34,253 bases of DNA from an uncultured Clostridia bacterium (GTDB lineage: Bacteria; Bacillota; Clostridia; Oscillospirales; Acutalibacteraceae), in the NCBI GenBank assembly GCA_904397895.1, contig CAJFOZ010000040.1, positions 1 to 34,253 of the forward strand, written 5' to 3'. Numbering within the stretch: position 1 is the stretch's first letter; every line of letters begins with the position of its first letter. The position numbers and the translations under genes were made by a program. Positions 33,862 through 34,253 of this stretch are shown here, piece after piece. The notes beneath the pieces were generated by a model, which saw nothing but the letters and a program-made list of their open reading frames with translations, ran no database searches and had not been told where the DNA came from.

Positions 33862-34080
33862 ACAAAACCTCCTTTTTGTTTTCTATTTGATTTTACTGGT
33901 CAATGGAAACCGAAAATAAAAAATAGTATTTCTTTTCTCTTTCACCAACAATAACAACGCTTTTAAAAAAATATTTCGTAATTATTATAATATATATTTT
34001 CTTCGTTTTCAATATATATTTTGAAATTATGCATATATTATGTACTTTATATACTTTTATTTCATATAATTTGCCACATC
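33862..34080. other. AT-rich non-coding stretch
   Basis: This tract of about 220 bases is strongly A/T-rich, with long A and T runs and TATA-type sequences, unlike the GC-richer genes on its left. A 67-codon frame on the minus strand (33893-34096) is composed mostly of Ile/Lys/Tyr and lacks an SD, so it is not called. It may contain promoters in both directions. I see nothing else in it. Confidence 0.6.
34065..34070 (+). promoter_or_regulatory. Possible -10 box ahead of the hairpin array
   Basis: A perfect TATAAT lies at 34065-34070 on the plus strand, and would start transcription near 34077, just before the first hairpin. The -35 region is weak: TGTACT at 34041-34046, with an 18-base spacer. 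The surroundings are so A/T-rich that a chance match is likely. Confidence 0.3.
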
Positions 34081-34090
34081 TAACTCTTTT

Positions 34091-34253
34091 AGGCAAAGCC
34101 GGAGGCTTGAGTAGGCCCTATAAGGGCCTGATACAGACAAAGCCCCTTAAGGGGCCCCGAAAGGTTTGCCGACTGCATTTCTTTCTCGGGCTACCCCTTA
34201 AGGGGTTCCTTTTACGCCTTCTTGTTCTCGCGACCCGTAAACGGGTCAACAAA
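34091..34253. ncRNA. Candidate structured RNA or hairpin array, cut by window end
   Basis: Five perfect hairpins lie in 157 bases: AAGCC/GGCTT (34096-34108), AGGCCCT/AGGGCCT (34113-34129), the palindromes GCCCCTTAAGGGGC (34142-34155) and ACCCCTTAAGGGGT (34193-34206), and GACCCGT/ACGGGTC (34232-34247). A longer-range pair GGCAAA (34092-34097) with TTTGCC (34165-34170) encloses the second and third and competes with the first. CCCGA (34156-34160) can pair with TCGGG (34186-34190). The design looks like a multibranched RNA; I could not match it to a known class. Strand and right end are uncertain. Confidence 0.45.

Noticed and set aside
33893-34096. A 67-codon minus-strand frame in the AT-rich tract
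   Set aside because: Composition is just Ile, Lys, Tyr and Phe from A/T-rich DNA; the start would be TTG, without an SD.

Overview
The window looks like a chromosomal segment of an anaerobic, endospore-forming Firmicute of the Clostridia, probably in the Oscillospiraceae/Ruminococcaceae range. The evidence is sporulation genes (spoIVA, a SipL-type partner, spoVM, ytfJ/gerW), the Bacillota-type prkC/prpC and remA genes, a biotin-dependent carboxyltransferase operon, and a secreted GH92 mannosidase typical of gut bacteria. Almost all genes are on the minus strand. Several start at TTG or GTG, chosen here from their Shine-Dalgarno (SD) sequences.

Layout. 1-1318: the N-terminal part of a PfkB-family sugar kinase with its own promoter, and a YdjC/ChbG-type carbohydrate deacetylase. 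1546-5610: a spore-coat basement cluster, transcribed right to left: a 51-residue membrane peptide, spoVM (29 codons), a DUF6483-like gene, a SipL-like SPOCS+LysM protein and spoIVA. 5724-19144: a classic Firmicutes housekeeping superoperon, read from the promoter at 19183-19211: yicC/yloC, remA, gmk, rpoZ, priA, def, fmt, a zinc metallopeptidase, rsmB, rlmN, a PP2C phosphatase, prkC, rsgA and thiN, running on towards spoVM. coaBC (usually between rpoZ and priA) and rpe (usually between rsgA and thiN) are absent from their usual places.

19378-22544: an operon with its own promoter and terminator. It encodes a short, divergent CoA-type carboxyltransferase, a stand-alone biotin carrier with an Ala-Pro linker, and a pyruvate/oxaloacetate carboxyltransferase. 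No biotin carboxylase, membrane decarboxylase subunit or OadG is present, so the content matches a transcarboxylase-like set. 22650-28179: a second conserved operon (M50 protease, scpA, scpB, DUF2953, ytfJ, D-Ala-D-Ala carboxypeptidase, rluB-type pseudouridine synthase, small GNAT-like protein), driven by a promoter divergent from a plus-strand family 4 uracil-DNA glycosylase. 29056-30147: a plus-strand ATPase with two P-loop-like halves, the second degenerate. It converges on the large GH92 enzyme (30245-33721) through a shared bidirectional terminator.

33722-34253 has no ordinary gene. It holds the GH92 leader, a five-codon minigene with a perfect SD, a very AT-rich tract, and at the right edge a dense stack of perfect hairpins that may be an unidentified structured RNA cut by the window end. 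The most interesting points are the compact SpoVM/SpoIVA/SipL cluster with an unnamed membrane peptide, the transcarboxylase-like operon with altered active-site loops, and the right-edge hairpin array.
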